Positions 18,093-27,480 of a DNA stretch of 64,000 nucleotides are shown one piece after another. Under the pieces are notes generated by a model. That model saw nothing but the letters and a program-made list of their open reading frames with translations. It did no database searches and was not told where the DNA came from. The stretch is from positions 124,001 through 188,000 of the forward strand of contig NZ_CP093311.1 in NCBI RefSeq assembly GCF_024498955.1, read 5' to 3'. Both the position numbers and the translations under genes were made by a program. Each line of letters opens with the position of its first letter. Position 1 is the stretch's first letter. Source of the DNA: Thermomonas paludicola. GTDB taxonomy: Bacteria; Pseudomonadota; Gammaproteobacteria; Xanthomonadales; Xanthomonadaceae.

Positions 18093-21000
18093 GCCTGCGC
18101 GAGCGCTACCAGCGCTATCGCCGCCATGGCCTGCAACCGCTGCCTGCCGATGCAAGCAGCGAGCAGCGCGAGGCGCGCATCGCGGAATTGCGCATGCTGC
18201 GCCGCAAGCGCCGGCGCAAGATCGCCCTGCGCGGCGGCATCGCAATCGCGCTGGTCACCTGTGCGATTGCAGTGCTGGCGTATTGGCTATTGACCACCAT
18301 CGGCGGCCGCGACGCCCTGCTGCGGCAAATCGTGGCGCGCCTGCCGGCCGGTACCGAACTCCGCTGGAAATCCGCTGAAGGCCCGGTCTCCGGGCCGCTG
18401 TTGCTGCGCGGCGTGCATTTCTCGATGCCGCGCCAGCGCGACCCCGACTGCGTGCCCAGCGATCGCGCCAGCTGCGCGATGGGGCGAATCGTGTTCGACG
18501 CGGACACCGTGCTGGTGGATCCCGCGCTGCGCCCCCTGCTTGGCCGCACCTTGCGCCTGGATGCACTCGCCATCGCGGGCGCCACGCTCGACCTGCCGCA
18601 CGACGCTACCCCGTTCAAACTGCCCCGCTGGCCCGACGTGCTTCCGCAAATCGCGCCGCCGCTGGCCCTGCAGGCCGACACCCTCCGCATCGACGGGCTC
18701 AGGGTCGTGCAGGAAGGCGAGCCATTGATCGACATCCAGCGCGTGCGTGGCGGGCTGGACGCAGGCAACGGTCGCCTGCATGTGGAGCACGTCCGCATCG
18801 ACAGCGATCGCGGCCGCTTTGCCGTGCATGGCGACTATGCGCCGCGCGACAATTTCCGCAGCGATGTCATCGCCAGCGCGGTGCTGCCGGCGCCCGCAGG
18901 ACGCACGCCGGCGCGCCTGGGGCTGGTGGTGCGCGGCGACCTGGCGAACATGGTCGTCGCCATTGGCGGCACCGCGCCCGCGCCGCTGCACGCCACCCTG
19001 ACCCTGCGTGGCAAGGACGCGCCACGCTGGCAGCTGCGGGCAGGCAGCGCGGCCCTCGACATCGGCCTGCTGACGGGGGGCGATGCGGCCTCGCTGCCGC
19101 TCGCTTTCACGCTGCAGGGCGACGGCGTGGCCGGCAACGCCACCCTGCAGGGCAAGGTGGAGCAGGGCGGCTTCAGCGCGATCCTGCTACCCTCCAGGCT
19201 CAGCCTTGAAGATCAGGTGCTGCGCCTGCATCCGCTGGTGGTGGAGACATCGGGCGGCCGCATCAGCGCGCAAGGCGATGCCGACCTGCGCGATGCCCGC
19301 CACGCCTCCGTCAACCTCACCCTGGCGGCGCGTGGCTTGCGCTGGACCAGCGCCGATGGCGCGACCGCGATTGCCGCCGACGCCGACCTTGGCCTGGCCG
19401 GAAAACTGGAGCAGTGGTCGCTGAAGGGGCAGGCACGACTGCAGCGCGGCCGTGGCAATACCGACGAGCGCGCCGTGCTCGATCTCATCGGCAGCGGCAA
19501 TCGCGACGGCTTGCGGCTGGAGGTGCTGCACGTGGCCATGGCGCAGGGGCAGTTGGCCGGCAGCGGTCGCGTCGCGTGGTCACCGGCGCTGGCATGGCAG
19601 GCAACCGCGACGCTGGCCGGTTTCGACCCCGGCTATTTCGCGCCCGACTGGCCGGGCGCCATCAAGGGCACCCTGCACAGCCACGGCCAGCGCCGCCAGG
19701 ACGGCAGCCTGCAGGCGCGGGTGGAGGCCACGTCGCTTGGCGGCACGCTGCGCGGGCGCGCATTGTCCGGACGCGCTGCGCTGGAGGTCGATGGCAACCG
19801 CTACAGCGGCGACGTCGCGCTGGCACTGGGCGAAAGCCGGATCGAGGCGACCGGCACGGTGGCCGCCAACATCGACGTGGATGCACGCGTTTCGCCGCTG
19901 CGGCTGGACGACCTGTTGCCCGCCGGCAAGGGCAGCCTGCGCGGCACGCTCCGCCTGCGCGGCCCGCGCAACGCACCGGATGTGGCGGTGGATCTGGCCG
20001 GCAGTGGACTGGCGTTCGGCGATTATCGGGCGGCAACACTGCAGGCGTCGGGCACGCTGCCGTGGCAGCGCGGCCACGGCAGCCTGCGTATCGACGCCGC
20101 CGATGTACAGGCCGGCGTGCCGTTGACGCACCTGCACGCCAGCCTGACCGGCGCGGTGGAAGATCTGCAATTCGATGTCGGGGCTGCGGGCGATCCGGGC
20201 GCGCTGGCCGTGCGCGGCGATGCGCGCAAGCAGGGCACGCGCTGGCAGGGCCGGTTGCGCCAGCTGACGTTGCAGCCGACCCGGGGCGCGGCATGGACGC
20301 TGCAGCAGCCGGCGCAATGGGCGTGGGATGGACGCAGCGGCACGCTGTCGCAGGCCTGCCTGCAGTCCGGCATCGGCGGCGCGCTGTGTGCCAGCGGCGA
20401 CTGGCCGCGACGCGGCATCGATCTGCGCGGCAACGGCTTGCCGCTGGCATTGGCCAATGCGTGGTTGCCGGCGCGCGACGATGGCCGGCCGTGGCTGCTC
20501 GACGGCAATGCCAACGTCCTGGCCCAGGTGCGCCCGCAGGGCACTGCGTGGCGCGCCACCGCCACGCTGGAATCCGCCAGCGGCGGCATTCGCGACCGCG
20601 CGCGCGCGCGCCGCAACCTGTTCGGCTTTCGCGATCTGGTCGCCAGCGCCACGCTCGACCCGCAGCGCATCGAGGCCACCGTGGGCGCGGCGCTGGATCG
20701 CGATGGCCGCATCGACGCCCGCCTCGCCACCGGCTGGGACGCCTACGCGCCGCTGACGGGCGCACTCAAGGCCAGCATCCGCGAACTCACGTGGCTGGAA
20801 TTGTTCTCGCCCGACATCGTCGAACCCGCCGGCAAACTCGACCTCGATGTGCGCCTGGCCGGCACCCGCGCACGCCCGCTGCTGGGCGGCACTGGCCAGC
20901 TGAGTGAATTCGCCACCGAACTGCCCGCCCTCGGCATCGCGGTTCAGGGCGGCGATCTGCGCCTGCAGGCACTGAATGACGGCAGCGCGCTGATCGATGG

Positions 21001-22009
21001 CAGCCTCGGCACCGGCAAGGGCCTCCTGCGCGTCGAAGGCAGCCTGGGCTGGCAGGACGATGCCACCCCACTGCAGTTGCGCCTGCACGGCAGCGACGTG
21101 CTGCTGGCCGATACCCGCCAGGTGCGCATCCTCGCCTCGCCGGACATCCGCCTCAGCTACCGCGCCGGCGCGCCGCTGCAGCTGCGCGGCAACATCGGCG
21201 TGCCCGAGGCCGATCTGCATCTGGAGCGGCTGGACATGGGCGTGTCGCCCTCGCCGGACGTGGTGGTGCTGGATCCCGCCGACCCAACCCAAGCCGCCAC
21301 CCCGCTGGCGCTGGATCTGGACGTGGTGGTCGCGCTGGGCAACCGGGTCCAGCTGGATGGCTATGGCCTGACCGGCACGCTGGGCGGCAGCCTGCGCGTG
21401 CTGCAGCCACCGGGCCGCGATCTGCGCGCCACCGGCGTGCTGGCGGTGGGCGGCCGCTACCGCGCCTACGGTCAGGATTTGCGCATCACCACCGGCAAGC
21501 TGATCTGGTCGAATGCGATTGCCGGCGATCCGCTGCTGGACATCCGCGCCCAGCGCGAGGTTGGCGCAGTGACGGTCGGCGTGCAGGTCAATGGGCGGGC
21601 CTCGGCGCCGCAGGTCAGCGTCTGGTCGATGCCGGCGATGAGCCAGTCGGAAGCGCTGGCCTACCTCACCCTGGGCCGCCCGCTGCCCAGCCTGAGCAGC
21701 CGCGAGCTGCAGCAGCTCGACGTGGCCAAATCCGCGCTCAATGCCGGCGTGGGCCTGCTGACCGCCAAGCTGGGTGCGCGCATCGGCCTGGACGATGCCG
21801 GAGTGAGCACCTCGCGCGCACTCGGCGCCGAAGTGCTGGGCGTCGGCAAATACATCTCGCCAAAACTCTATGTCAGCTACGGCGTGTCCCTGCTCGGCAC
21901 CGGCCAGGTGGTCACGCTCAAGTATCTGCTGCGCAAGGGCTTCGACATCCAGATCGAATCGTCCACGGTCGAGAACCGTGCATCCGTGAATTGGCGCAAG
22001 GAAAAGTAG
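18089..22009 (+). CDS. tamB: Translocation and assembly module protein TamB (AsmA-like)
   Basis: Large periplasm-spanning beta-groove protein anchored in the inner membrane, partner of TamA. The 1306-residue product begins at a GTG overlapping the tamA stop. It has a basic cytoplasmic N-terminus, one membrane helix (IALVTCAIAVLAYWLLTTI, about residues 53-71), a long stretch of beta-rich repeats, and the C-terminal DUF490 region with SQSEALAYLTLGRPL and LYVSYGVSLLG. Length is close to E. coli TamB (1259). The frame is open further upstream, but that part lies antiphase within tamA and is not coding. Confidence 0.93.
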   Translation: MSLRERYQRYRRHGLQPLPADASSEQREARIAELRMLRRKRRRKIALRGGIAIALVTCAIAVLAYWLLTTIGGRDALLRQIVARLPAGTELRWKSAEGPVSGPLLLRGVHFSMPRQRDPDCVPSDRASCAMGRIVFDADTVLVDPALRPLLGRTLRLDALAIAGATLDLPHDATPFKLPRWPDVLPQIAPPLALQADTLRIDGLRVVQEGEPLIDIQRVRGGLDAGNGRLHVEHVRIDSDRGRFAVHGDYAPRDNFRSDVIASAVLPAPAGRTPARLGLVVRGDLANMVVAIGGTAPAPLHATLTLRGKDAPRWQLRAGSAALDIGLLTGGDAASLPLAFTLQGDGVAGNATLQGKVEQGGFSAILLPSRLSLEDQVLRLHPLVVETSGGRISAQGDADLRDARHASVNLTLAARGLRWTSADGATAIAADADLGLAGKLEQWSLKGQARLQRGRGNTDERAVLDLIGSGNRDGLRLEVLHVAMAQGQLAGSGRVAWSPALAWQATATLAGFDPGYFAPDWPGAIKGTLHSHGQRRQDGSLQARVEATSLGGTLRGRALSGRAALEVDGNRYSGDVALALGESRIEATGTVAANIDVDARVSPLRLDDLLPAGKGSLRGTLRLRGPRNAPDVAVDLAGSGLAFGDYRAATLQASGTLPWQRGHGSLRIDAADVQAGVPLTHLHASLTGAVEDLQFDVGAAGDPGALAVRGDARKQGTRWQGRLRQLTLQPTRGAAWTLQQPAQWAWDGRSGTLSQACLQSGIGGALCASGDWPRRGIDLRGNGLPLALANAWLPARDDGRPWLLDGNANVLAQVRPQGTAWRATATLESASGGIRDRARARRNLFGFRDLVASATLDPQRIEATVGAALDRDGRIDARLATGWDAYAPLTGALKASIRELTWLELFSPDIVEPAGKLDLDVRLAGTRARPLLGGTGQLSEFATELPALGIAVQGGDLRLQALNDGSALIDGSLGTGKGLLRVEGSLGWQDDATPLQLRLHGSDVLLADTRQVRILASPDIRLSYRAGAPLQLRGNIGVPEADLHLERLDMGVSPSPDVVVLDPADPTQAATPLALDLDVVVALGNRVQLDGYGLTGTLGGSLRVLQPPGRDLRATGVLAVGGRYRAYGQDLRITTGKLIWSNAIAGDPLLDIRAQREVGAVTVGVQVNGRASAPQVSVWSMPAMSQSEALAYLTLGRPLPSLSSRELQQLDVAKSALNAGVGLLTAKLGARIGLDDAGVSTSRALGAEVLGVGKYISPKLYVSYGVSLLGTGQVVTLKYLLRKGFDIQIESSTVENRASVNWRKEK

Positions 22010-22093
22010 CGCGGCACAAAGACCGCGGCCGCGCTGCCGGTGCTTCCTTGCGGCTGCAAAACCGCATGGCAACGGGCCCCCAGCAGGCGCAGC

Positions 22094-22122
22094 CCGTCAT
22101 GCCGGCCGTTCCGGCATGACGG
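22094..22122. terminator. Perfect 12-bp hairpin between convergent genes
   Basis: CCGTCATGCCGG at 22094-22105 and its exact complement at 22111-22122 around CCGTT, midway between the tamB and adhesin stop codons. It could act for both strands, but there is no T-run, and the GTCAT...ATGAC frame matches the repeat at 3900, so it may simply be a REP-like element. Confidence 0.5.
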
Positions 22123-22178
22123 GGATACGCCACGCGCCCGAGCGACCAGGCACGCGGCATCACATCGGGCCTGGCGGA

Positions 22179-23921
22179 TTACAGGTCGAAGCCGAAGCCC
22201 GCGCCGGCGGACGACTCGCTGCCGCTGAAGCTTGCGCCCAGCGAGAATGAACCACGGTCGCCCAGGCGCTTGCCGTAGCCGATCGACACCGCACCCTGGC
22301 TACCCTGCACGCCCACGCCGATCGCGATCCGACCCTTCGCGGAGGCACCCAACGCCGCGTTCACCGCCATCTGGGTCATTGCGCTGCCCATCGCGCCAAG
22401 CCGGTCGATGCGCCGGTCGGTCTGCGCGAAGCGGCGGTCCATTTGCTGCTGGTACTGGTTGAACGTATCGTTCCAGGCGGCGAACCTCGCATCCGCATGC
22501 GCCTTCGCCGCGGCCAGGGTCTGGCCGGAGGTGGAATCGGTATATGCCTTGGATGCCGTCAGGGTGGTGACATCGCCAGCGTCGGCATGCGCATTGGCCG
22601 CGGTGAGGGTAGCCGCATCGCCGGCGTCCGCATGCGCATTGGCTGCGGACAAGGTGGCGGTGTCGCCCGCGTCCACCATCTGGGCCACCTGGCCCAGGTC
22701 GGCGCCGGTTCCTGCTGGGCCCTGAGGACCGGCCGGGCCGGCCGGGCCGACCGGGCCGGCGGGACCGGCGGGACCGCTGGGGCCCATAGGACCGGTGGGG
22801 CCTGAAGGGCCTGAAGGCCCCGCAGGACCCTGCGGGCCCTGTGGGCCGGGCGAGCCCACCCCACCCGCCAGCGCCGTCAATCTGGAATCGACCGCTGCGA
22901 ACGCAGCCGCCACGGTGCCGTAGCTGGTCCCCTGGATGTTGAAGCTCGGCGGAGTGAACACGCCACCAACCAGACTGGCGCCACCGCCGTACCAGCCCAC
23001 CAGCGTCCGCAGCTGGCGTACATTGACCGCATCGGTGTCCTGGGTCCCGTCAGCCAGGTAGATGATCTGATTTTCGTGATCCTGCCTGCCCACCGAAACC
23101 GCGAAATCACGGTCGGCCACGGCCTGGTAGCCAATCGCGGTACTGCCGAAATTCAACGCTTCCGACTGGTAGCCGAACGCACTGGATGCCTCCCCCGTGG
23201 CGCGGTTGTCGTAGCCGAAGGCACTGGCGCCGAACTGGCTGGCGTAGTTGCGATAGCCGATGGCGCTGGACGCCACCCCGCCAGCGAAATCGAAGAGGCC
23301 GATCGCGGTGCTCTGGATGTTGTCCGCCGTGCTTTGCAGGCCCATCGCCACGCTGTTGTCCCCCCGCGCGTAGGCCGCGTTGCCTACGGCCACCGAAGAC
23401 AGACCCTCGGCCCTCGCGAGCTCCTCCAAATTGACCATTCCATCACCGTTGCCATCCGACCATCCGCCTGCTGCAAAAGACCCGTTGCCCTGTGCTTGAG
23501 CCATGAAGCCGAAGGCACTGGAATACAAACCACTGGCCCTGTTGTTGAAACCGAAGGCGGATGACCAGTCGTTGATGGCAACATTGGAAACGCCAAATGC
23601 ACTGCTGAACCGGCCACGGGCCAAGTTGTTCGAGCCGAAGGCATTACTTAGATCGTTGGTGGTCTTGTTTCCAAAGCCAACTGCACTGCTGGCGGTCGCG
23701 GAAGCAGTATTGTCGAACCCATATGCCGACGCCTGGATGGCACAGGTGGCATTGTTGCTTCCGTACTCGCTGCCCTGATCGGTGGGTGCGGCTGGCAGCG
23801 GGTTGCCGTTGATATCCAGGCATGGCGGATCGGCCGCGAAAGCCGGGGCGGCGGTCGCCGCCAACAGGGCCAGGCTCAAAACAGACAACGCCGGATGCCG
23901 GCGGCTAAGGGTGTCGGACAT
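22179..23921 (-). CDS. Trimeric autotransporter adhesin with collagen-like stalk
   Basis: A 580-residue YadA-type surface adhesin. In order: a signal peptide ending near AFAA (residue 30); a head of degenerate SSAFG / STAIGYQA repeats (about 66-280); an EF-hand-like loop D156-E167; a neck motif [11 protein letters not shown] (298-307); 16 Gly-X-Y triplets (356-403); four 15-residue stalk repeats (417-476); a coiled-coil stretch [19 protein letters not shown]; and a YadA-like membrane anchor (about 508-580) ending in FDL. Three chains would form the barrel and stalk. The ATG at 23921 has an AAGGA site; an upstream start at 24020 lacks one. It is divergent from the ECF sigma gene, 92 bp away, and may be its target. 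Confidence 0.9.
   Translation of the reverse strand: MSDTLSRRHPALSVLSLALLAATAAPAFAADPPCLDINGNPLPAAPTDQGSEYGSNNATCAIQASAYGFDNTASATASSAVGFGNKTTNDLSNAFGSNNLARGRFSSAFGVSNVAINDWSSAFGFNNRASGLYSSAFGFMAQAQGNGSFAAGGWSDGNGDGMVNLEELARAEGLSSVAVGNAAYARGDNSVAMGLQSTADNIQSTAIGLFDFAGGVASSAIGYRNYASQFGASAFGYDNRATGEASSAFGYQSEALNFGSTAIGYQAVADRDFAVSVGRQDHENQIIYLADGTQDTDAVNVRQLRTLVGWYGGGASLVGGVFTPPSFNIQGTSYGTVAAAFAAVDSRLTALAGGVGSPGPQGPQGPAGPSGPSGPTGPMGPSGPAGPAGPVGPAGPAGPQGPAGTGADLGQVAQMVDAGDTATLSAANAHADAGDAATLTAANAHADAGDVTTLTASKAYTDSTSGQTLAAAKAHADARFAAWNDTFNQYQQQMDRRFAQTDRRIDRLGAMGSAMTQMAVNAALGASAKGRIAIGVGVQGSQGAVSIGYGKRLGDRGSFSLGASFSGSESSAGAGFGFDL
22494..22673 (-). repeat. Four tandem 45-bp units encoding 15-residue stalk repeats
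   Basis: Repeats of the form D-A-G-D-x-x-T-L-x-A-A-x-A-H-A start at residues 417, 432, 447 and 462, with a fifth partial start at 477. A 15-residue period is that of the right-handed coiled-coil stalk of YadA. The first three units are close in DNA as well as protein; the fourth has diverged. Confidence 0.8.
22713..22856 (-). repeat. Collagen-like Gly-X-Y segment in the adhesin
   Basis: Encodes 16 uninterrupted Gly-X-Y triplets (residues 356-403), most with Pro at X. The DNA is a run of GGnCCn units, so the tract could expand or contract by slippage in 9-bp or larger steps without losing frame. Confidence 0.85.
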
Positions 23922-24013
23922 GTGGTTTTCCTTGGTCAAGGCCGGGCGAAATGCCGGCGTGACTGTCCTATGCGAAACTTCATCGACAATCCGGACATGC
24001 GTGGGGAAGACGC

Positions 24014-24577
24014 TTGCCATCGGCCACCCAATCGCCCGAAGTCACCATGCTGCTGGCGCGCGCGCGCGCCGGCGACGATGCGGCGCTGGGTGCCGCCTAT
24101 TCGGCGTTGTACGACGAGCTGAAGCGCGCCGCTCGCCAGCAGCTGCGGCGCATGCACGACGCCTTCCAGACCACCGCGCTGGTGCACGAGGCCTACATGA
24201 AGCTGGCCGGTGGCGCGCAGCTTGCCGCGGTGGACCGCAACCACCTGCTCGCACTGTCGGCGCGGGCCATGCGCCAGGTGCTGGTGGACGACGCGCGCGC
24301 GCGCAAGGCGGAAAAGCGCGGCGGCGGCCAGGAGGCGTTGACGCTGGGCGCCGCGCTGGGCAACGGCGAGACTGCAGCGGTCGAGGTGCTCGCGCTGGAC
24401 GAACTGCTGTCTTCCTTGCACAGGCTCGACAAGCGCGCCGCGCAGATCGTGGAGTTGCGCTACTTCGGCGGCTATTCCGAAACCGAGATCGCGGACATGC
24501 TGGGCATCAGCGACCGCACGCTGCGCCGCGACTGGCGCAAGGCGCGCGCCTTCCTGTTGGCGGAGATGCAGGCGTGA
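24014..24577 (+). CDS. ECF-family RNA polymerase sigma factor (TIGR02999/ECF43-like)
   Basis: A 187-residue sigma factor with sigma-2 and sigma-4 regions; the [11 protein letters not shown] signature (residues 54-64) and [20 protein letters not shown] in region 4 place it in the Sigma70_ECF group. The acidic residue usual in DxVQE of sigma-2 is replaced by Ala55 next to Thr53/Thr54, as in ECF43-type factors that are switched on by a Ser/Thr kinase instead of an anti-sigma factor. The start is the TTG at 24014, supported by GGGGAAG upstream; an ATG at 24047 is the alternative. It overlaps the kinase gene by 4 bp (GTGA). Confidence 0.88.
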   Translation: MPSATQSPEVTMLLARARAGDDAALGAAYSALYDELKRAARQQLRRMHDAFQTTALVHEAYMKLAGGAQLAAVDRNHLLALSARAMRQVLVDDARARKAEKRGGGQEALTLGAALGNGETAAVEVLALDELLSSLHRLDKRAAQIVELRYFGGYSETEIADMLGISDRTLRRDWRKARAFLLAEMQA

Positions 24578-27444
24578 GCGACACGGCCCGCCGCCAGCGT
24601 GCGCTGGCCATGTTCGATGAAGTTGCCGAGCTTGATGGCGACACCCGGGAACAGCGACTGCTGGCACTGTGCGGGGATGACGCGGCGCTGCTCGCGCAGG
24701 TGCGGGCGCTGCTGGCCGCGGATGCGGACGCCACCGAACCCTTCGCCGGTGCCCCGCACTGGGGCGCGGCCCTCGCTGCCGACGCCACCGACGGCGATGT
24801 CCTGCTCGGCCGCAAGATCGGCGCATGGACTGTGCTCCGGATCATCGGCCGCGGCGGCATGGGCACGGTGTACGCGGCGGAACGCAGCGATGGCGCCTAC
24901 TGTCAGCAGGCCGCGCTCAAGGTGATACGGGCCAGCGCCGATTCACAACTGGCGCGCGAACGCTTCCTGCGCGAACGCCAGATCCTCGCGCAGCTGCGCC
25001 ATCCCAACATCGCCAGCCTGCTCGACGGCGGCATCACCCCCGCGGCCGAGCCCTGGTTCGCGATGGAGCTGATCGAAGGCGAGCCGATCGACCGCTGGTG
25101 CGACGCGCGCCGGCTTTCCTTGCGCGCGCGCGTTGTGCTGTTCCTGCAGGTGCTGGAGGCTGTGCGCTATGCGCACCGCAACCTGGTGGTGCACCGCGAC
25201 CTCAAGCCATCCAACCTGCTGGTCGAGGGCGAAGGCCAGGTCAAGCTGCTGGACTTCGGCATCGCCAAGCAGCTGCAGGGCACCGACGAGACCGCCACCC
25301 ACGACCGCGCATTGACCTTCGAGTACGCCAGTCCGGAACAGCTGCACGACGCGCCCATCACCACCGCCACCGACCTCTGGCAACTCGGGGTGGTCCTGCA
25401 CCGGCTGCTGTCGGGCGCGCATCCATTCGGGCTTACCCGCGACACCCCGGTGGCCAACCAGCTGCAGCAGCTCGAACGCGAGCCGGAACCATTGACCCGT
25501 GCCGCCGCACAGGCTTCGCCCCAGCAGGCTGCGCTGCGCGGCGGGCTGACGCCGGACGGGTTGTCGCGCGCGCTGCGCGGCAACCTCGCGGCCATCGTGC
25601 AGGCATGCCTGCGCCGCGATCCCGAACAGCGATATGCCTCGGCCGATGCCCTTGCCAGTGACCTGCGCGCCTGGCTGGACGATCGCCCGATCGCCGCGGT
25701 GCCGCTGTCTCGCCGGCACCGTGCGCGCCTGTGGCTGCGGCGCAACCGCCTGCTGGCGGTGGCTGCGGCCGCGGTCGCCCTCGCCCTGCTGGCGGGCACC
25801 GCGGTGGCGCTGTGGCAGGCCAGTGAAGCGCGCGACCAGGCCCGCATCGCCCAGCGCGAGAGCGAGAACGCCCGCGCGGCACTGGCCTTCCTCACCGATA
25901 CGCTGGCCGCGGCCGCGCCAGGCCAGGCGATGAGCACCGATGTGAGCGTTCGCCAGCTGCTGGACAAGGCCCGCGCGCAACTGGACAAAAAACACCTGCA
26001 GCCGGGTACGCGAGGTTCGATCCAGCGCCTGCTCGGCAACCTGTACGGCGCACTGGGCGAAGCCACCATCTCCGCAGGCCTGTTCGAAACCGGACTGCGC
26101 GGCGCCAGGCCCACCAACCGCGAGGAGGCGCTTGCACTGGCGATGGACCTGGACGGCTATGCGGGGGTGCTGGCCACCCTCGAGCGCGGCAAGGAAAGCC
26201 TTGCCACAGCGCAACGCGCGATGGCGTTGCGTCGGCAGTTCGCAGGCGGCGACCTCTACCAGCAATTCCTCGGCGAACGTCAACTGGCAGTGGCCTACAC
26301 CAGCCTGGCCGACTGCAAGCGGGGCGATGCGCAGTGGAAGCAGGCGTTGGCCGCTACCGGCAACCTGCGGCCCGAGCAGGCGGCGGAAGCTGCGCAGGCG
26401 GCAGTCATGTATTCGCGCATGCTGTTCAACTGCGGTGAGTATGCGCGCGGCCTGCAAGTGGCCGATGCCGGGATCGTCGCGGGCGACCGTGCCGGATTGC
26501 CCGCACTCGCCCCGGCGCGTGCCGACCTGCTGTGGATGCACGCGGCGAACGGCTACGCGACCAGCAAGCTCACCGCAGGCGAGGCGAAGGCGCGCCTGCA
26601 CGACGCCATCGCCATCCACGAAAAGGCGATCGGACGAAGCGGTGTGCAGCTGGGTGAGTACTACTCGACCCTTGGCACCGTGTTGCAGACGTCTGGCCAA
26701 TTGGGCGAAGCGCTGGAAGCGCACGAGAAATCCGCGGCCTTGTCCCGCGCAGCCGGCGCCCGGCCGATCGACCAGGCCATCACCCAGTACAACATCGGCT
26801 ACCTCTACCGCGACTACGGAGACTATCCGAAGTCGCTGGCCGCCCACGAGCGCAGCCTGGCGATCTTCGAGCAGGCCGGCATCGAACCCGATCACATCGA
26901 ACGCCGTCGTTCGGAGAAGTGGTACGCGCTGGCGCTGGCCCGTGCCGGCCGCACGGCCGAAGCGCGCCAACGCCTGCTGCGACTGCAGGAACGCGCGCGC
27001 GCGCTGGACGGCGTGGATTCCGTCGAGTACATGGACGTGACCTGGCAGCTGCTGCGCACCGCGGTGATGACGAAGGATGTTGCGCGGGGCCTTCCGCTGT
27101 TGGCCGAGGTGCGCGCCCGCATCGCGAAGTTCGTGCCTCCCGGGCATCCCGTGTTCACCGAATTCCTGCGGGACGAAGCCAGCTTCGCCAGCTTGCAGGG
27201 CGATGCCATGCATGCCCTGCAAGCACAGCGCGACGCACTGGCACGCGCGGAGGCGGCGAAGAACGACGTCGACATCGCGGTGGTGCGCGCCGAACTGGCG
27301 ATGATGCTGGCGGCGACCGGCGATCGGGCCACCGCGCGGCGCCTGCTGGCGCTGGCGATACCCCGCTTGCGGACGGCTTTCCTGCCTGGGCACGTCAACC
27401 GCGGCAAGTTCGAACTGCTGGCGCGCCAGCTCGACATCCGTTGA
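24574..27444 (+). CDS. Transmembrane Ser/Thr protein kinase with TPR-rich C-terminus
   Basis: A 956-residue Hanks-type kinase. The kinase domain spans about residues 82-370: GRGGMG loop 92-97, ATP-binding Lys116 in ALKVI, HRDLKPSN 207-214 with catalytic Asp209, DFG 227-229 and SPEQ 253-256. One membrane helix lies near 392-413, and the remaining ~540 residues are helical TPR-like repeats, probably periplasmic. The GTG start overlaps the ECF stop, a strong sign of functional pairing; related pairs (EcfK/PknS in Xanthomonas, EcfP/PknT in Vibrio) work by sigma phosphorylation. The signal sensed here is unknown. Confidence 0.92.
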   Translation: MSDTARRQRALAMFDEVAELDGDTREQRLLALCGDDAALLAQVRALLAADADATEPFAGAPHWGAALAADATDGDVLLGRKIGAWTVLRIIGRGGMGTVYAAERSDGAYCQQAALKVIRASADSQLARERFLRERQILAQLRHPNIASLLDGGITPAAEPWFAMELIEGEPIDRWCDARRLSLRARVVLFLQVLEAVRYAHRNLVVHRDLKPSNLLVEGEGQVKLLDFGIAKQLQGTDETATHDRALTFEYASPEQLHDAPITTATDLWQLGVVLHRLLSGAHPFGLTRDTPVANQLQQLEREPEPLTRAAAQASPQQAALRGGLTPDGLSRALRGNLAAIVQACLRRDPEQRYASADALASDLRAWLDDRPIAAVPLSRRHRARLWLRRNRLLAVAAAAVALALLAGTAVALWQASEARDQARIAQRESENARAALAFLTDTLAAAAPGQAMSTDVSVRQLLDKARAQLDKKHLQPGTRGSIQRLLGNLYGALGEATISAGLFETGLRGARPTNREEALALAMDLDGYAGVLATLERGKESLATAQRAMALRRQFAGGDLYQQFLGERQLAVAYTSLADCKRGDAQWKQALAATGNLRPEQAAEAAQAAVMYSRMLFNCGEYARGLQVADAGIVAGDRAGLPALAPARADLLWMHAANGYATSKLTAGEAKARLHDAIAIHEKAIGRSGVQLGEYYSTLGTVLQTSGQLGEALEAHEKSAALSRAAGARPIDQAITQYNIGYLYRDYGDYPKSLAAHERSLAIFEQAGIEPDHIERRRSEKWYALALARAGRTAEARQRLLRLQERARALDGVDSVEYMDVTWQLLRTAVMTKDVARGLPLLAEVRARIAKFVPPGHPVFTEFLRDEASFASLQGDAMHALQAQRDALARAEAAKNDVDIAVVRAELAMMLAATGDRATARRLLALAIPRLRTAFLPGHVNRGKFELLARQLDIR

Positions 27445-27480
27445 CCTGAACCGACGCGTGAAGCCAGTGCGCGCTGCCGG

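Noticed and set aside
26005..26025. GGTTCGATCC as a tRNA T-loop.
   Set aside because: It lies inside the kinase gene and no acceptor or anticodon stems can be drawn around it.
24943..27393. Long open frame antisense to the kinase gene.
   Set aside because: Typical high-GC shadow; the kinase motifs and codon pattern on the plus strand are convincing.
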